This document shows positions 11,611 to 21,096 of a stretch of 64,000 bases of DNA, piece after piece (the stretch's first letter is position 1; every line of letters starts with the position of its first letter). A model generated the notes under the pieces. That model made no database searches, was not told the DNA's origin, and saw nothing but the letters and a program-made list of their open reading frames with translations. Source of the DNA: Candidatus Thiothrix putei (GTDB lineage Bacteria > Pseudomonadota > Gammaproteobacteria > Thiotrichales > Thiotrichaceae); assembly GCA_029972225.1 (NCBI GenBank), contig CP124756.1, forward strand, positions 3,144,001 through 3,208,000, read 5' to 3'. Position numbers and translations under genes: made by a program.

Positions 11611-12978
11611 TTACTTATCACTCACCAAACGGGTATAACAAACCCAGTTTGCAGTTGGATAGATGGATAAACCATCCTGCACTTCACCGTGCAACCTTAA
11701 GGCAACTAAAATGCTATTTTCCAGATTAGGGCGCGTTTGAACGCCATCTATCAGTGGCATTGTGAAATCAACCCCTTGATAATTATGTTCAGCATCCACA
11801 CCAGTATTCGTATTCATGGAACAGTAAGCTGACTTTCTGGCAATCTGAGCCGTATCAGAAAAAACTGACAAATTAATATGCGGGGGAGTACCACCTGTAT
11901 TGATTTGCGCAATACTTCCCAACTCACCATTCACGGGTAAACGCCAAGTACCTTTCCTGCCACAGATACCTTGGCTATTGATTGTTTCCATATAGCTGTA
12001 CGCGTCACAAGAACCGAGCACTGCACATAATGTGGAACCGTCATAACCGCTCACGGTTCCCCAATAGCCGCTATAGTTATGAAAGTGCCGATAACGCCAG
12101 TCTTTATCCCGCAAACCACCATCATTGGTTTTGATTTCCCAGACTAAATTGGTTTGTATGTCTTTAACGCATGAATAGTTCGTAGCGGTCGCTGCCAGAG
12201 GCTTGCCGGTATTGTCCAACTTAACATAACGCCCTGCTACCCTCTCAGCATTAGCAGGTATTTCAGGAATAGTTGCCATTGACGACTCAAGGTCAATGGC
12301 TGCTTTTATCTGATATACCGCCGTATATGTATTCTGCAAGATTGTTTCAGTGGCATCGTGAGCCGTTTTTGCTTTGGCAGCAGCAGCTTCAGCGTTTTTA
12401 ATCGCCTGCTCTATGGTAGCTAAATCCTGCGAATTTTGTACCTTAGCTTTTTCTTGTTCGGCGATGGTTTGTTGGGCTGTTGCATTAATCACTTCTTTAG
12501 CAGCTTGTGTCACATAGCCCTTAATATTGGTCATTGGCTGTGATTGTGCTATTGCTGGGTAAGGTGCAGCGGCTTCTCCTGCTTGTTGAGCCAAATTTGT
12601 AATAGCACCATTGGCTTCTTTCGCAGCTTGTGCTTCACTCACTACTTTAGCGATTACCGTACTAAGCGACTCCTGAGCCTTAGCCAGATTCGCTGCTAAG
12701 GTAGCGGCTGCTTGTGCTGCGGCTGCTTGTGCTGCGGCAGCTTGTGCTGCGGCTGCCGTCTGATTAGCAGCAGTCTGGGCAGAGGTTTCAGTAGCGGTGG
12801 AAGTGTTAGCGGCAACTTGAGTCGTTGACTGGGTTGCTTCTTGTGCTTGCGTTGAAGTACCACCACCTCCGCCACAACCTGTTAACAGTGATACAGTCAG
12901 AATACTAGTCATCAACAACACATTATGCTTACGGTGCGAACTGTTAAACAGATTAACAACCAATGGGTTTGTGTTCAT
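11611..12978 (-). CDS. DUF1566 lipoprotein with Ala/Gln-rich coiled coil (paralogue 1)
   Basis: A 455-residue lipoprotein. A hydrophobic signal ends in a lipobox LLTGC with Cys35, followed by a glycine run. Residues about 40-245 are Ala/Gln/Lys-rich and predicted to form a long helical or coiled-coil stalk. The C-terminal 200 residues form a DUF1566 (Lcl C-terminal) domain with conserved WRYRHFHN, C-rich and TWRLP motifs. The start is backed by GAGGG 8 nt upstream of the ATG. DUF1566 domains occur in many exported proteins; the function is unknown. The next gene is a clear paralogue with the same architecture, so the two arose by tandem duplication. A stalk-displayed outer-membrane lipoprotein is inferred. 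Confidence 0.85.
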   Translation of the reverse strand: MNTNPLVVNLFNSSHRKHNVLLMTSILTVSLLTGCGGGGGTSTQAQEATQSTTQVAANTSTATETSAQTAANQTAAAAQAAAAQAAAAQAAATLAANLAKAQESLSTVIAKVVSEAQAAKEANGAITNLAQQAGEAAAPYPAIAQSQPMTNIKGYVTQAAKEVINATAQQTIAEQEKAKVQNSQDLATIEQAIKNAEAAAAKAKTAHDATETILQNTYTAVYQIKAAIDLESSMATIPEIPANAERVAGRYVKLDNTGKPLAATATNYSCVKDIQTNLVWEIKTNDGGLRDKDWRYRHFHNYSGYWGTVSGYDGSTLCAVLGSCDAYSYMETINSQGICGRKGTWRLPVNGELGSIAQINTGGTPPHINLSVFSDTAQIARKSAYCSMNTNTGVDAEHNYQGVDFTMPLIDGVQTRPNLENSILVALRLHGEVQDGLSIYPTANWVCYTRLVSDK

Positions 12979-13184
12979 TACGCTATCCCTCGATGAACAA
13001 TGAAACTTTGGGGTAAAATAGCCAAGGCTATGTGGTCAGAACCTTCTTTGATAGAAATAATTAAATCACCAATAGATGGTTTAATATGTGTTAGCGATCA
13101 ACATTTTCATTTAAATTTATTATCGTAAATACATTAATTTTATTAATTGGCGGGTTTGAGCCGCTATACGGCACAGAATCAAAA

Positions 13185-13217
13185 TGAAAAGGGCGGCCTG
13201 TTAACAGGTCGCCCTTA
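13185..13217 (-). terminator. Rho-independent terminator for the second DUF1566 lipoprotein gene
   Basis: The near-perfect inverted repeat AAGGGCG.CCTGTTAACAGG.CGCCCTT lies just past the stop of the 13236-14450 gene and is followed on the minus strand by a T-rich stretch. It separates the two paralogues, so each is probably its own transcription unit. Confidence 0.75.
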
Positions 13218-13235
13218 CAGTGACAGTATACAAAT

Positions 13236-14450
13236 TTACTGGGTCACCAACCGAGTGCTGCAAAGCCAGTTAGCAGCCCCATAAGCATAATCCTTCCCAT
13301 CAGCCACTTCACCGTAGTGACGTAATGCCACAGCAATACTGAGTTCGAGGTGAGGTCGGTCATGTGGCAGATTTGGTAAAAATTCGTTACCAAAATCCAC
13401 ACCTTGGTAGTTACATTCGATGCGCCCATCAGGATTACGTGGGACAGGATTAGGAATGGGGTTGTATCCACACTGGGTTACATCCGTAATCATGTTTTCA
13501 GAACAATAAGCCGCTTTCGCATCAGGGAGATCTTTGAAAATACTTCTTTCAATATGCGGTGGGCGTTCATCTGCATTAATCTGGGCAATAGAACCCAATT
13601 CGACCATTTTAGGTAGACGCCAGTTATTCTTACCACATAGCCCAACCTGCTGATTCATCATGTCAATGTAGCTGTAGGGATCACATGAAAATATACCGTT
13701 GCAAAGCGTTTTCCCGTATAAATCCGTTGTAATGGCATAACCACCAGAATTATGCATGTGTTTATAACGCCAACTTTTATCGCGTGGACCAGGGTTCTTA
13801 GGATCATCGGTTTTCATTTCCCAAATTAAACCGGTGGTGTTGTCTTTTACACAAGCCCAAGACGGCGCTGAAGCTGGCAATGTGTTACCACCGGCATCCA
13901 ATTTGGTATAACGTTTAGCTGCATCAGCCACTTTCATGGCAGCCGTTAGATTCGTAACTGCCGTTTGAGCATCCTGCAAGGCTTGTTCTGCGGCTAGGCG
14001 TGCTTGTTCTGCCAAGGTAGCAGCCTGCTGCGCTTGCTGGGCTGCTTTTTGAAGTAACGCTAAATCTTGAGAAGCTTGGGTATCGGCTTGCAACTTAGTG
14101 ACCAGTGCTTGCTGTGCCTCTGCCTGTGCTGCGCTTTCAGCCGCCTGTGTAACATAGCCTTTCAAGGTGTTAAGCGCAGCCACAACATTCGACTCTTGAT
14201 AAGAGGTCGCTTGTTGTTCCACGGGTGTGGCTAGTGCTGCCACTGCGGCACTGGCTGTTTTTGCATCACTAGCACTTTTAGTAACTTTAGGAACGGTCGT
14301 ACTGATGATCTCTTTAGCAGAGGCAACGGTTTGCGCGGCGGCAGCGGCTTGTGCAGCCTGATCTTCTGCTGACAGTCCACCGCCTCCACCGCCACATCCC
14401 GTTAAAACGGATAGTATGACGACACTAATCAACACTCTATTCATATCCAT
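13236..14450 (-). CDS. DUF1566 lipoprotein with coiled-coil stalk (paralogue 2)
   Basis: A 404-residue lipoprotein. The short signal peptide MDMNRVLISV...LTGC puts the lipidated Cys at residue 19, again followed by a glycine run. Residues about 30-190 are Ala/Gln-rich heptad-like helix. From about 195 onward lies the DUF1566 domain (RYTKLD, WEMKTD, WRYKHMHN, NWRLP, ELGSIAQIN). It matches the 11611-12978 protein throughout this domain, including AYCS and NYQGVDF, but has an insertion with an extra Cys (TQCGYNP). Function is unknown. The pairing and identical layout suggest two variants of the same surface-displayed domain. Confidence 0.85.
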   Translation of the reverse strand: MDMNRVLISVVILSVLTGCGGGGGGLSAEDQAAQAAAAAQTVASAKEIISTTVPKVTKSASDAKTASAAVAALATPVEQQATSYQESNVVAALNTLKGYVTQAAESAAQAEAQQALVTKLQADTQASQDLALLQKAAQQAQQAATLAEQARLAAEQALQDAQTAVTNLTAAMKVADAAKRYTKLDAGGNTLPASAPSWACVKDNTTGLIWEMKTDDPKNPGPRDKSWRYKHMHNSGGYAITTDLYGKTLCNGIFSCDPYSYIDMMNQQVGLCGKNNWRLPKMVELGSIAQINADERPPHIERSIFKDLPDAKAAYCSENMITDVTQCGYNPIPNPVPRNPDGRIECNYQGVDFGNEFLPNLPHDRPHLELSIAVALRHYGEVADGKDYAYGAANWLCSTRLVTQ

Positions 14451-14637
14451 AGCTTATCCCGCATAAGTAGTTAATCTTAGTTTATGGCATTAATAGGGCA
14501 TTATATTAAATTAATGGGGAAAACATTAATCAAATATATTAATGGCTAGTTTGACCGGGTATCCGGTTCGGTAGTGGCACAAACCCCCACAACCTGCTAC
14601 TTTATTGCGTCCCAATCAGAACTAGCCAAAGACAGCC

Positions 14638-16689
14638 ATGCAACCAAGAAAAATACTGATCACCAGCGCCCTGCCCTATGCCAACGGCCCCATCCATATT
14701 GGTCACATGGTTGAATACATTCAGACTGATATTTGGGCACGCTTCCAACGCCTGCGGGGCAACGAATGCCACTATGTGTGTGCTGATGACACCCACGGCA
14801 CACCGATCATGCTGCGAGCCCAGCAGGAAGGCATTACCCCAGAACAACTAATTACCCGCATCGGTGCAGAACACCAACGTGATTTTGCAGGTTTCACTAT
14901 TGCCTTTGACAACTACTACACCACGCATTCGGATGAAAACCGCCACTTTGCCGAATTCATCTACAAAGCAGCGCGTGATAACGGTCATATTGAAAAGCGA
15001 ATCATAAAACAAGCTTATGATTCGCAAGCACAGATGTTCCTGCCCGATCGTTTTATCAAAGGTGAATGCCCTCGCTGCGGTGCAGCAGACCAATACGGTG
15101 ATAACTGCGAAGCCTGTGGAGCCACCTATTCGCCTACCGACCTGAAAAACGCAGTTTCAGCGATTTCAGGTACGACACCGATTGAAAAAGAAACTGAACA
15201 TTATTTCTTTAAGCTGGGGCATTTTGAAACGTTCTTACGCGAATTCCTCGCCAGTGGCGCGGTACAAAAAGAAATTGCCAACAAGCAAATGGAATGGTTT
15301 GAATCCGATCAAGGACTAAGTGATTGGGATGTTTCCCGCGATGCACCTTATTGGGGCTTTAAAATCCCCGATACCGACGATAAATATTTTTATGTATGGC
15401 TGGATGCACCGATTGGTTATTTAGCCAGTTTCAAGAACCTGTGTGACCGCATTGGGCTGAATTTCGATAGCTTCTGGAAACCCGAATCCACCGCCGAGGT
15501 GTACCACTTCATTGGTAAAGACATCGCCTATTTCCATACGCTGTTTTGGCCTGCCCTGTTGCACGGTGCGGGCTTCCGTACCCCCAGTGCCGTACATTGC
15601 CACGGCTTTTTGACGGTAAATGGCGCGAAAATGTCCAAATCACGCGGCACATTTATCCAAGCGGAAAGCTACCTCAAGCACTTAAACCCAGAATGGTTAC
15701 GCTACTATTTCGCCAGCAAACTCAGCAATGGCGTGGATGACATCGACCTTAACCTCGAAGATTTCGTGGCACGGGTGAACAGCGATTTAGTCGGTAAAGT
15801 GGTTAACATTGCTTCACGTTGCGCGGGTTTTATCAACAAGCGTTTTGACAACAAACTGGCTGATACGCTGCCCGACACCGCGTTATATCAGGAATTCAGC
15901 GATGCCTCTGAACGCATCGCTGAACTTTACGAAACCCGCCGCTACGGTCAAGCCATGCGCGAAATCATGGCCTTAGCCGACAAAGCCAACCAATACGTTG
16001 ACGAACAAAAACCGTGGGTACTCGCCAAAGACCCAGCACGCCTTGCTGACGTACAAAGCGTTTGCACCCAAGGCATCAATATGTTCCGTGCGATTGTTGG
16101 CTACCTCAAGCCAGTGCTGCCACAACTGGCTATCGACGCAGAAAGCTTCCTTAATGCGGGCGAACTGACCTGGGCAAGTGTGGCTACTCCCCTGACTAGC
16201 TGCGAAATCACGACATTCAAAGCCCTGATGACCCGCGTTGAACCGGCGATGGTCACGGCGATGCTCGAAGACAATGCTTCGGCTACGCTCAGCAACCAAA
16301 GCAGCTCCCTGAGCGAAGCCGAAGGGAGCGACAGCAAACATCTAAGCGCTGATCCCATCAGCCCCACGATTGACTACGATGATTTTGCTAAAATTGACTT
16401 ACGCATTGCCAAAATCGTTAAAGCAGAGCACGTCAAAGGCGCAGACAAACTGGTACAATTGACCCTTGATCTAGGCGGCGAAACCCGCAATGTCTTTGCT
16501 GGGATAAAATCAGCTTACGACCCAGTCGACTTGGAAGGCCGCTACACCGTCATGGTTGCTAATCTCGCGCCACGCAAAATGCGGTTTGGCGTTTCCGAAG
16601 GGATGGTATTGGCAGCAGGCCCCGGTGGCAAAGATCTATTCATCCTGACACCCGACACAGGTGCAGAACTTGGAATGCGCGTAAAATAA
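14638..16689 (+). CDS. metG: Methionyl-tRNA synthetase
   Basis: Charges tRNA-Met using methionine and ATP in the cytoplasm. At 683 residues it is the long dimeric form. The class I signature HIGH is at residues 20-23, a zinc knuckle CxxC...CxxC at about 145-161, KMSKS at about 331-335, and a C-terminal EMAP/Trbp-type tRNA-binding domain begins near 580 ([12 protein letters not shown]). The linker between the anticodon-binding and Trbp domains (about 547-565) carries an in-frame palindromic repeat insertion, listed separately. The DUF349 gene follows 28 bp downstream and is probably co-transcribed. Confidence 0.98.
   Translation: MQPRKILITSALPYANGPIHIGHMVEYIQTDIWARFQRLRGNECHYVCADDTHGTPIMLRAQQEGITPEQLITRIGAEHQRDFAGFTIAFDNYYTTHSDENRHFAEFIYKAARDNGHIEKRIIKQAYDSQAQMFLPDRFIKGECPRCGAADQYGDNCEACGATYSPTDLKNAVSAISGTTPIEKETEHYFFKLGHFETFLREFLASGAVQKEIANKQMEWFESDQGLSDWDVSRDAPYWGFKIPDTDDKYFYVWLDAPIGYLASFKNLCDRIGLNFDSFWKPESTAEVYHFIGKDIAYFHTLFWPALLHGAGFRTPSAVHCHGFLTVNGAKMSKSRGTFIQAESYLKHLNPEWLRYYFASKLSNGVDDIDLNLEDFVARVNSDLVGKVVNIASRCAGFINKRFDNKLADTLPDTALYQEFSDASERIAELYETRRYGQAMREIMALADKANQYVDEQKPWVLAKDPARLADVQSVCTQGINMFRAIVGYLKPVLPQLAIDAESFLNAGELTWASVATPLTSCEITTFKALMTRVEPAMVTAMLEDNASATLSNQSSSLSEAEGSDSKHLSADPISPTIDYDDFAKIDLRIAKIVKAEHVKGADKLVQLTLDLGGETRNVFAGIKSAYDPVDLEGRYTVMVANLAPRKMRFGVSEGMVLAAGPGGKDLFILTPDTGAELGMRVK
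16276..16329 (+). repeat. Palindromic repeat inserted in frame in the metG linker
   Basis: The arms CTTCGGCTACGCTCAG (16277-16292) and CTGAGCGAAGCCGAAG (16309-16324) are complementary except for one base, giving a 16-bp hairpin with a 16-nt loop. It is read as a Ser/Ala-rich linker, so the enzyme stays in frame. The first 17 bases recur exactly inside the DUF58 gene near 49.9 kb. Confidence 0.8.
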
Positions 16690-16717
16690 CGCAAACAATA
16701 AGACGACATTAAACATT

Positions 16718-18973
16718 ATGTTAGGGAAGTTCTTTAAACCTAAATGGCAACATCATGATGCCAATGTTCGCTTAAAATCACTGAGCAGCCTTGCAGGTAA
16801 CAGTGTGGAACTAATCAAGATTGCGCAGAGCGATCCTGATAACGATGTACGCATGGAAGCGATTACCCGGTTACAGCACCTCCCGACATTGGTGCAACTG
16901 GGGCATACTTCTGGCTCTATTGGTGAACGATCCCGCCAACGCGTGATTGCTTTAGCGGCAACGGATCACCATCATGACTACCTGCTAACAGAGGTATTCG
17001 CATGGCTGCAAAATCCAGCACTACTGCGTAGCATTGCCCGTGATCAGCTCAGGGGTGTTAAATTGCGCCACCAAGCCATTGCTAAGCTTGATGATCAGGA
17101 ATTATTGTTCGCAATTGCCAGCAACGATACCTCTAAAGAAATTCAGTACATCGCCGCTACACAAATCCACGATCTTGAAAAGCTTAAAACATTAGAAAAA
17201 ATTCACGGCAAACAAAACAAGCGTTTACGTCAACTCCTTAAAGAACGTGAAGACGCAGTTCAGCATGTGTTACAACAACAAGCGGCGATCGACGCGCTCT
17301 GTACTGAAGCAGAAAATCTCGGTCAAACCGGACGTTGGCTACAAGATAAAACGCACGCAAAAGTGCTGGAGCAACGCTGGCAAAAACTCAGTAAAACCAC
17401 TAACGATACCCAACAACAACGTTTCCAACAGGCATTGGCAGACTTTCAGCAACACCTGCAAACATGGGAAACACGACAAGCCCAGCAACAGCAACAACTT
17501 GCTGAGCAAGCCGCCGCACAAGCGCGTCTCATAGCGGAAGCCCGACAACAGGCAGAGGCCAGCGCACAAGCCGCTCAAGAACAACGAGAGCGCGAACAAC
17601 AGCGCGAAGCCGCCGCACGTAATCAGCGTCAGCAACAACAAACTCAACAACAACAAGCGTTACAAGTATTACATAACACCCTGAAAACACTAGAAGCTCA
17701 CCTAGAGACTGAACAATACAGTGAAGCCATTGAGGTACATAAATCACTCAGGGAAAACCTCAAAAATGCAGCGCATCTCCCCAGTAAAGAACAGGCATTT
17801 TTCCAACGACGTCTCCAAGCACTAGCGCCTTTCCTACGCGAAATACAAGACTGGCGGCGCTGGGGTACTGATCAAGTACGTAAACAACTGATCGAAACGG
17901 CAGAACATTTGCGTGCTGACGAGGAGCTTGACCCGCAAGAACGTGCTAAAAAAATTCACTCCCTGCGCGAAGAATGGCGCAAACTCTCACAGCTTGAACC
18001 CGGTCAACAACATACCCTTTGGAAAGCGTTTGATGCCAACGCCACGGCGGCCTACGAACCCAGCAAACAATACTTTGCCGAACAAGCACAGCAACGCAGC
18101 GCCAACCTAGAGCAACGCAACACTATTTGCGCCCAACTCGAAACACTAAATGCTGCAACTGACTGGGAACACGCTGACTGGCGGGAGCTACAAACCACGA
18201 TGAATGAGTGTCGCAAACAATGGAAAGCGGCAGGAACGGTCAGCCACAAAGATTGGAAAAGTGTCAATGAACGCTTCAATAACGCAATGGATGCACTCGA
18301 AACACACCTCAAAGTAGAACGTAACCGTAACTGGCAGGAACGCACCCAATTGCTTGAACAAGCCAAAGCCTTGCTAGATTCACCTAATACCGCCCAAGCC
18401 ATTGAGCAAGCCAAAGTTTTACAAACACAATGGCACATTACGCTCAGTTCACGCCCTGCCGATGAACAACGTTTGTGGAAACAATTCCGCGAACCGATGG
18501 ACACCCTATTTGCCCGCGCCCGCGAAGAACGCCAGCAGCAACAGCAAGAACGCAATGCCCAACTGGCTGAAACAGCACGCCAGGCAGAGGAACAACGTCA
18601 ACGCGAACTGGAACGCCACCAACAGCAACTCACAGCATTGGAAGCACTTGCCGTACAATCCACCCTTTATAAACAAGCAGATACCAGTGCCGACGAACAG
18701 ATCAGCAACCGCAGCACGGGTGAGTTACTCTGTTTGCAACTGGAAATTCTCTTAGGGCTAGAAACCCCCGCTGAATTTCAAACAGCACGCCTAAAATACC
18801 AGGTGTCGCAACTCGCTGAGACCATGAGCAGTCGTAAAGATAATCACGCCCCCAACACTCATGCGCTATCCGTATTAAAACAATGGTATGCCTTGGGAGG
18901 AATGCCCGCGACTGCACTGGCAAGCCAGACAGCGCGGATCGAGACTGTTAAGCAGGCTCTGCAATTTCTGTAA
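16718..18973 (+). CDS. DUF349 domain protein with HEAT-like N terminus and long coiled coil
   Basis: A 751-residue, very Gln/Ala-rich protein. Residues 1-160 look like short helical HEAT-type repeats (DNDVRMEAITRL and similar). About 165-330 is a charged Gln-rich coiled coil. The rest contains several DUF349 helical units of the type EWRKLSQLEPGQQHTLWKAF and ECRKQWKAAGTVSHKDWKSVNERF. DUF349 proteins are widespread in gammaproteobacteria and poorly characterised. There is no signal peptide or membrane segment, so it is cytoplasmic. It probably shares the metG transcript (28 bp gap). Its 3' end overlaps the convergent rdgC gene by 26 bp. Confidence 0.85.
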   Translation: MLGKFFKPKWQHHDANVRLKSLSSLAGNSVELIKIAQSDPDNDVRMEAITRLQHLPTLVQLGHTSGSIGERSRQRVIALAATDHHHDYLLTEVFAWLQNPALLRSIARDQLRGVKLRHQAIAKLDDQELLFAIASNDTSKEIQYIAATQIHDLEKLKTLEKIHGKQNKRLRQLLKEREDAVQHVLQQQAAIDALCTEAENLGQTGRWLQDKTHAKVLEQRWQKLSKTTNDTQQQRFQQALADFQQHLQTWETRQAQQQQQLAEQAAAQARLIAEARQQAEASAQAAQEQREREQQREAAARNQRQQQQTQQQQALQVLHNTLKTLEAHLETEQYSEAIEVHKSLRENLKNAAHLPSKEQAFFQRRLQALAPFLREIQDWRRWGTDQVRKQLIETAEHLRADEELDPQERAKKIHSLREEWRKLSQLEPGQQHTLWKAFDANATAAYEPSKQYFAEQAQQRSANLEQRNTICAQLETLNAATDWEHADWRELQTTMNECRKQWKAAGTVSHKDWKSVNERFNNAMDALETHLKVERNRNWQERTQLLEQAKALLDSPNTAQAIEQAKVLQTQWHITLSSRPADEQRLWKQFREPMDTLFARAREERQQQQQERNAQLAETARQAEEQRQRELERHQQQLTALEALAVQSTLYKQADTSADEQISNRSTGELLCLQLEILLGLETPAEFQTARLKYQVSQLAETMSSRKDNHAPNTHALSVLKQWYALGGMPATALASQTARIETVKQALQFL

Positions 18974-19871
18974 CGGCCGTAAAGCACTGCATTAAGTCAG
19001 CCAACAACTGAGTGACTTCCCCGGTCATGAGGGTGAATTCGATATCCAGTTTTTCAGCGTGAGATTGCGGGTCGGCATCCTTCAGGTTGTCGGCCAGCAC
19101 ATCCAAGAAGCGCACCTGACGCACCCCTAAATCTTCGGTCAAAACGAAACTAATCTTGTCTGCCCAGATTAAAGCGAGTTTAGATACCGTTTTACCCGCT
19201 GCCAGATTCGCTTGAACTTCTTCTGCCATCAGTTCATGGCGCTTAAACGTCGCCACACTTTTTGCTTCGCCCTGCCCTTTTAATTCGCACGCTTCGCCCA
19301 AGGTAAAGGGCGCAGGCAAGGTGTGATCATCCGCCAGCCATTGCGTCATCAGCACGGCTGGACTCATATCAGTTTTCGGAGGAGTAACAGGCAAACTGCC
19401 CAAGGTATTGCGCAACAAATGGGTTAACCGTTCGGCAGGCGTGTTGGAAGAGCTGTTTATAATCATCCAGCCATTGGATAAATCCAACCAAGCATCCATT
19501 TTTTTGGTGCGAGTAAATGCCTTAGGGAGTAATTCAAATTCAATTTCATCGCGCAAATCTTGCTTTTCGCGCTTGCCCATCTTACGGGCTTCTTTTTCTT
19601 CGATTTCGGCAATCAAGGTATCGAGTTCTTCACGCACCACCGAAGCCGGAAGCAGCTTTTCCTGATGCGCCAAAGTCAGCAGCATACAACCGTTCGCCGC
19701 GAGTACCAGTTGCTCACTGTTACGCCCAAACGGCGACACCCAACCGCTGGCTTCCCGTAATTCATTGCCACACCCTAGAAAGGGTTTACTTTCAAGGGCT
19801 TCGTGTAGTGCTTCGGGCGTGAGGGTAAAATCACTGCTCAAACGCAGCAGATACAGGTTTTTGAACCACAT
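18948..19871 (-). CDS. rdgC: Recombination-associated protein RdgC
   Basis: A 307-residue RdgC family protein, starting MWFKNLYLLRL as is usual for the family, with SGWVSPFGR and the basic segment around residues 95-120. RdgC is a ring-shaped, non-specific DNA-binding protein that limits RecA filament activity and is nucleoid associated. The length matches the family. It is convergent with the DUF349 gene (26 bp overlap) and appears to be a single-gene unit. Confidence 0.95.
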   Translation of the reverse strand: MWFKNLYLLRLSSDFTLTPEALHEALESKPFLGCGNELREASGWVSPFGRNSEQLVLAANGCMLLTLAHQEKLLPASVVREELDTLIAEIEEKEARKMGKREKQDLRDEIEFELLPKAFTRTKKMDAWLDLSNGWMIINSSSNTPAERLTHLLRNTLGSLPVTPPKTDMSPAVLMTQWLADDHTLPAPFTLGEACELKGQGEAKSVATFKRHELMAEEVQANLAAGKTVSKLALIWADKISFVLTEDLGVRQVRFLDVLADNLKDADPQSHAEKLDIEFTLMTGEVTQLLADLMQCFTAVTEIAEPA

Positions 19872-19928
19872 GAGGATGCCTTTCTATAATACTTAGGAAG
19901 GCGGATTATGCCGGAAAGCCGTTCAGAC

Positions 19929-21071
19929 TTAAACAAACGGCAACGTACCAAACTGACCCCATGGATTAGGCTGACCTAACCAACGTTGGGCAACCGTACC
20001 GTAAACTGAACGGAAATCAACCGTGTGTTGCGGATTGCCATCACCATCTAAATGACTAAGATCCAGCGGCTCACCATACAGTCCACCGCGAACCTTGCCT
20101 CCCATGACCAATTGCACCCCAGCAGTACCGTGATCAGTACCTTTGCCGTGGTTTTCCTGCACACGCCGCCCAAACTCTGAGTAAGTCATGAGCATGACAT
20201 CATTCCAGCGCCCGCCGCGTTGCATCGCTTGTGCAAACGAATCCAGCGCTCCCGCCAATTGATGTAACAAGTTACTTTGTACCGCATTTTGGTTACTGTG
20301 CGTATCAAAGCCATCCAAAGTCACCATATACACCGCAGCATCGACGCCGGTAAGGATCATTTTAGCCACCGCTTCCAAATCACGCCCTAACTTACTGGTG
20401 GAAAAAGGGATTCCCAACGTCACCGGGCGCTGTAATTTATTACTTAATTGTTCACCTGCCGCATACAACTGGTGATGCACATTAGTCACATGCGCCAGTA
20501 CAGAATTCGTGGCAACCGGCTGAATATCTTCCAACAAACTGATTTGGCTGAGAAACGATTGCGGGCTTTGCATCGCAATGGTATTGCAATTTTTTCCGGA
20601 CATCGGGCCACTATTTTCGCCAATCGCAATCCCGTGCAAACCGGGCTTACATTCGGGCAGTAAAGCACCTAACCAGCCAGTATCGGTATACTGACTGGCA
20701 TCCACAGCGGTTTCCCAAATATCACTGGAGCGAAAATGAGACAGCGTTCCATGCGGATACCCCACACCTTGCACCCAAGCCATGTTACCGTTGTCCCACC
20801 AAGGTTTGAGCGCCTTCAGGTAAGGGTTTAAACCATGACTTTCTCCAATATCCAACACCTGATGCTTGGGAACACCAATACTAGGACGGTATTGGTAATA
20901 CAGCGGGTCAGTATGCGGAATCAGGGTATTCAACCCATCGTTCCCCCCTGCTAACTTCACTAACACCACAATACGCTGTTGTGGACGCGCAGGTACTGCC
21001 AACACTTCCGCTGGTAAAGCCCCCAACCACGGCAACAATGCTGCCATTCCCATAAATTCGCGACGGTTCAT
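19929..21071 (-). CDS. DUF1501 secreted protein with Tat-like signal
   Basis: The start is taken at the ATG at 21071, giving MNRREFMGMAALLPWLGALPA, a twin-arginine-type signal peptide (380 residues). The frame stays open to a TTG at 21122 that would bury the signal behind 17 residues and overlap the gene upstream. Conserved features are GGNDGLNTLIP near the mature N terminus, HGTLSHFRS, and a C-terminal YSEFGRRVQENHGKGTDHG, as in DUF1501 proteins related to alkaline phosphatase/sulfatase folds. It lies directly downstream of a DUF1800 gene, the usual partner. Export to the periplasm or cell surface is inferred; the substrate is unknown. Confidence 0.9.
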   Translation of the reverse strand: MNRREFMGMAALLPWLGALPAEVLAVPARPQQRIVVLVKLAGGNDGLNTLIPHTDPLYYQYRPSIGVPKHQVLDIGESHGLNPYLKALKPWWDNGNMAWVQGVGYPHGTLSHFRSSDIWETAVDASQYTDTGWLGALLPECKPGLHGIAIGENSGPMSGKNCNTIAMQSPQSFLSQISLLEDIQPVATNSVLAHVTNVHHQLYAAGEQLSNKLQRPVTLGIPFSTSKLGRDLEAVAKMILTGVDAAVYMVTLDGFDTHSNQNAVQSNLLHQLAGALDSFAQAMQRGGRWNDVMLMTYSEFGRRVQENHGKGTDHGTAGVQLVMGGKVRGGLYGEPLDLSHLDGDGNPQHTVDFRSVYGTVAQRWLGQPNPWGQFGTLPFV

Positions 21072-21096
21072 GTAATCAACATCCGCATAAAGTGTA

